Of a stretch of 64,000 nt of DNA, positions 63,060 through 64,000 are shown one piece after another. Position numbers and translations under genes: made by a program. How positions within the stretch are numbered: the stretch's first letter is position 1; each line of letters begins with the position of its first letter. The stretch is from contig CP115858.1 of the NCBI GenBank assembly GCA_027920525.1, positions 2,418,001-2,482,000 of the forward strand, in the 5' to 3' direction. The stretch is from Chryseobacterium daecheongense. GTDB lineage: Bacteria; Bacteroidota; Bacteroidia; Flavobacteriales; Weeksellaceae. The notes under the pieces are model-generated. The model was not told where the DNA came from, did no database searches, and saw nothing but the letters and a program-made list of their open reading frames with translations.

Positions 63060-63316
63060 AATAAATTATTTGTTGGTTACGTCTAATGTAAGAAAACTTG
63101 TAAAAAAGCACAAAATATTGCCGTTAAAATTTTTATAAAACCAGTATACAAAAGACTAAATTCTCACAAACAACCGGTTAAAAAAAGCAGAATTAAATTT
63201 TGTCATTATTAACAAATAGCATATATTTTATTTAATTTCAAAAATTGAAATCATAATCATAGTAAATTGTATCAAAAAAATAAATTAACTTTGTGTATTC
63301 TTAAAATAAAATTTTC
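63060..63316. other. Intergenic region between bTHX and ankyrin-repeat genes
   Basis: About 257 AT-rich bases must hold the bTHX promoter (minus strand) and the promoter of the ankyrin-repeat gene (plus strand). Only the latter is recognisable. Confidence 0.4.
63286..63293 (+). promoter_or_regulatory. Putative -7 box of the ankyrin-repeat gene
   Basis: TAACTTTG matches TAnnTTTG, 23 bases before the start; a TTG at 63267-63269 is a possible -33 core. Confidence 0.45.
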
Positions 63317-63754
63317 ATGAAAAAAATAATCTCTACTACATTGGTTTTCGCAATTTCTATTTTTGCTGGTTCATTATTCGCTCAGCAAATTTCAAGTGAA
63401 CAGAGAATAGCTTTTCAAACAGATAATATTGAAACATTTAAAAAAGCTTTTCCAAAAGAAGACTACGATAAATGTCTGGGAGAAAAAAATATCAGCTACA
63501 ATCTTTTGGCGTACAGTGTAAGATTCGACAAAAAAAATATTTTTAATTATTTACTTACAAATAATGTAGACGTCAATAAAATCTGCAGCAATCTAAGTCC
63601 GCTTATGGCCGCAGCTAAATTTGGAAGACCTGACCTGGCTAAAATATTATTAAAAAAAGGTGCTTCAAAAAATCTGAAGAATGAAAACGGAGAAACAGCC
63701 AAAGACATTTCAGTAAAATATAAACAGGCGGCTCTTACAGAAATTCTAAAATAA
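63317..63754 (+). CDS. Secreted ankyrin-repeat protein
   Basis: The 145-residue protein has a signal peptide (about 1-22, ending SLFAQ) and two to three ankyrin repeats, with NLLAYSVRFDKKNIFNYLL near 55, SPLMAAAKFGRPDLAKILLK near 94 and GETAKDIS near 128. Such small periplasmic ankyrin proteins mediate protein contacts; no partner is known. It is monocistronic and ends in a hairpin terminator. Confidence 0.85.
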   Translation: MKKIISTTLVFAISIFAGSLFAQQISSEQRIAFQTDNIETFKKAFPKEDYDKCLGEKNISYNLLAYSVRFDKKNIFNYLLTNNVDVNKICSNLSPLMAAAKFGRPDLAKILLKKGASKNLKNENGETAKDISVKYKQAALTEILK

Positions 63755-63775
63755 TTTTCTTAAAAAATATATTCA

Positions 63776-63800
63776 AAAACTTCCTTTGGGAAGTTTTTTT
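63776..63800 (+). terminator. Terminator of the ankyrin-repeat gene
   Basis: AAAAACTTCC and GGAAGTTTTT flank a short loop, followed by a long T-run. Confidence 0.75.
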
Positions 63801-63825
63801 TTATTTATAAGACTTTCAAAAATCT

Positions 63826-63833
63826 TATCTTTG
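63826..63833 (+). promoter_or_regulatory. Putative -7 box of aspS
   Basis: TATCTTTG matches TAnnTTTG, 65 bases before the aspS start. Confidence 0.45.
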
Positions 63834-63897
63834 CACTTTAAAATTCAGACCTTAATGAGTCTGGTATATAAAGTATAATATCTAACATCTAAAACTA

Positions 63898-64000
63898 ATG
63901 TTTCGATCGCACACAAACGGAGAATTATCTCTAAAAAATCTTAATGAAGAAGTTACACTTTCAGGATGGGTACAAACTATCCGTGATAAAGGATTTATGA
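63898..64000 (+). CDS. aspS: Aspartyl-tRNA synthetase, N-terminal fragment (runs off the window)
   Basis: The 34 visible codons read [14 protein letters not shown], then [18 protein letters not shown]. The R-[ST]-H-T-x-G-E-L start and the TLSGWVQ anticodon-binding-domain strand are characteristic of bacterial aspartyl-tRNA synthetase, which charges tRNA-Asp. The gene is cut by the window end, not truncated in the genome as far as can be seen. Confidence 0.85.
   Translation, partial: MFRSHTNGELSLKNLNEEVTLSGWVQTIRDKGFM

Overview
The window looks like chromosome from a Flavobacteriia bacterium of the Weeksellaceae, most likely Chryseobacterium or a close relative. The basis is AT-rich DNA, -7 boxes of the Bacteroidetes form TAnnTTTG, type IX secretion (T9SS) C-terminal sorting domains, GEVED domains, Bacteroidetes-restricted families (DUF2480, DUF6048/DUF6452, the IPExxxVDY family, bTHX) and a three-subunit sdhCAB operon. 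No database search was possible; family names come from motifs and recognised sequence patterns.

Positions 1 to about 13150 are one end of an integrated mobilizable element, with nearly all genes on the minus strand. From the right end inward it carries a tRNA/tmRNA-3'-end-like attachment remnant (13121-13150), a tyrosine integrase, an unknown protein, a single-chain type IIG-like restriction-modification enzyme, a small helix-turn-helix/excisionase-like protein, a primase-helicase, a Toprim primase, a hairpin-rich oriT-like region and a MobV-type relaxase. Beyond the relaxase lies a tightly coupled three-gene operon: a DUF262 protein, a DUF3696 AAA/OLD-like ATPase and a protein whose C-terminus resembles RelE/HigB toxins. 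This operon is the best candidate for a poorly described defence system. The left end of the element lies outside the window.

Positions 13479-34659 are core genome. They hold a T9SS metalloprotease, a mirror-image pair of short-chain dehydrogenases each next to an AraC regulator, the fatty-acid/RNase III/glycolysis cluster acpP-fabF-rnc-(IPExxxVDY)-pyk, an aldehyde dehydrogenase, histidine-degradation genes hutG and hutI separated by a DUF695 protein and a BCCT transporter, then ruvB, a PaiB-like protein, an MBL-fold hydrolase and coaE.

Positions 34758-49977 are a secreted-protease island on the minus strand. Three paralogous reprolysin-like zinc proteases (2151, 1006 and 972 aa) are followed by an M43-type protease (672 aa), each with signal peptide and T9SS sorting domain. 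The largest has seven fibronectin-III-like and five GEVED modules. Each gene has its own upstream -7-like box and most have a terminator hairpin.

Positions 50066-64000 return to housekeeping: a small lipoprotein, rlmD with DUF6452 and DUF6048, a thioredoxin-fold lipoprotein that has lost CxxC, succinate dehydrogenase (sdhCAB), a ComEC-like protein, lpxB, DUF2480, DUF937, the 39-residue ribosomal protein bTHX, an ankyrin-repeat protein and the first 34 codons of aspS.
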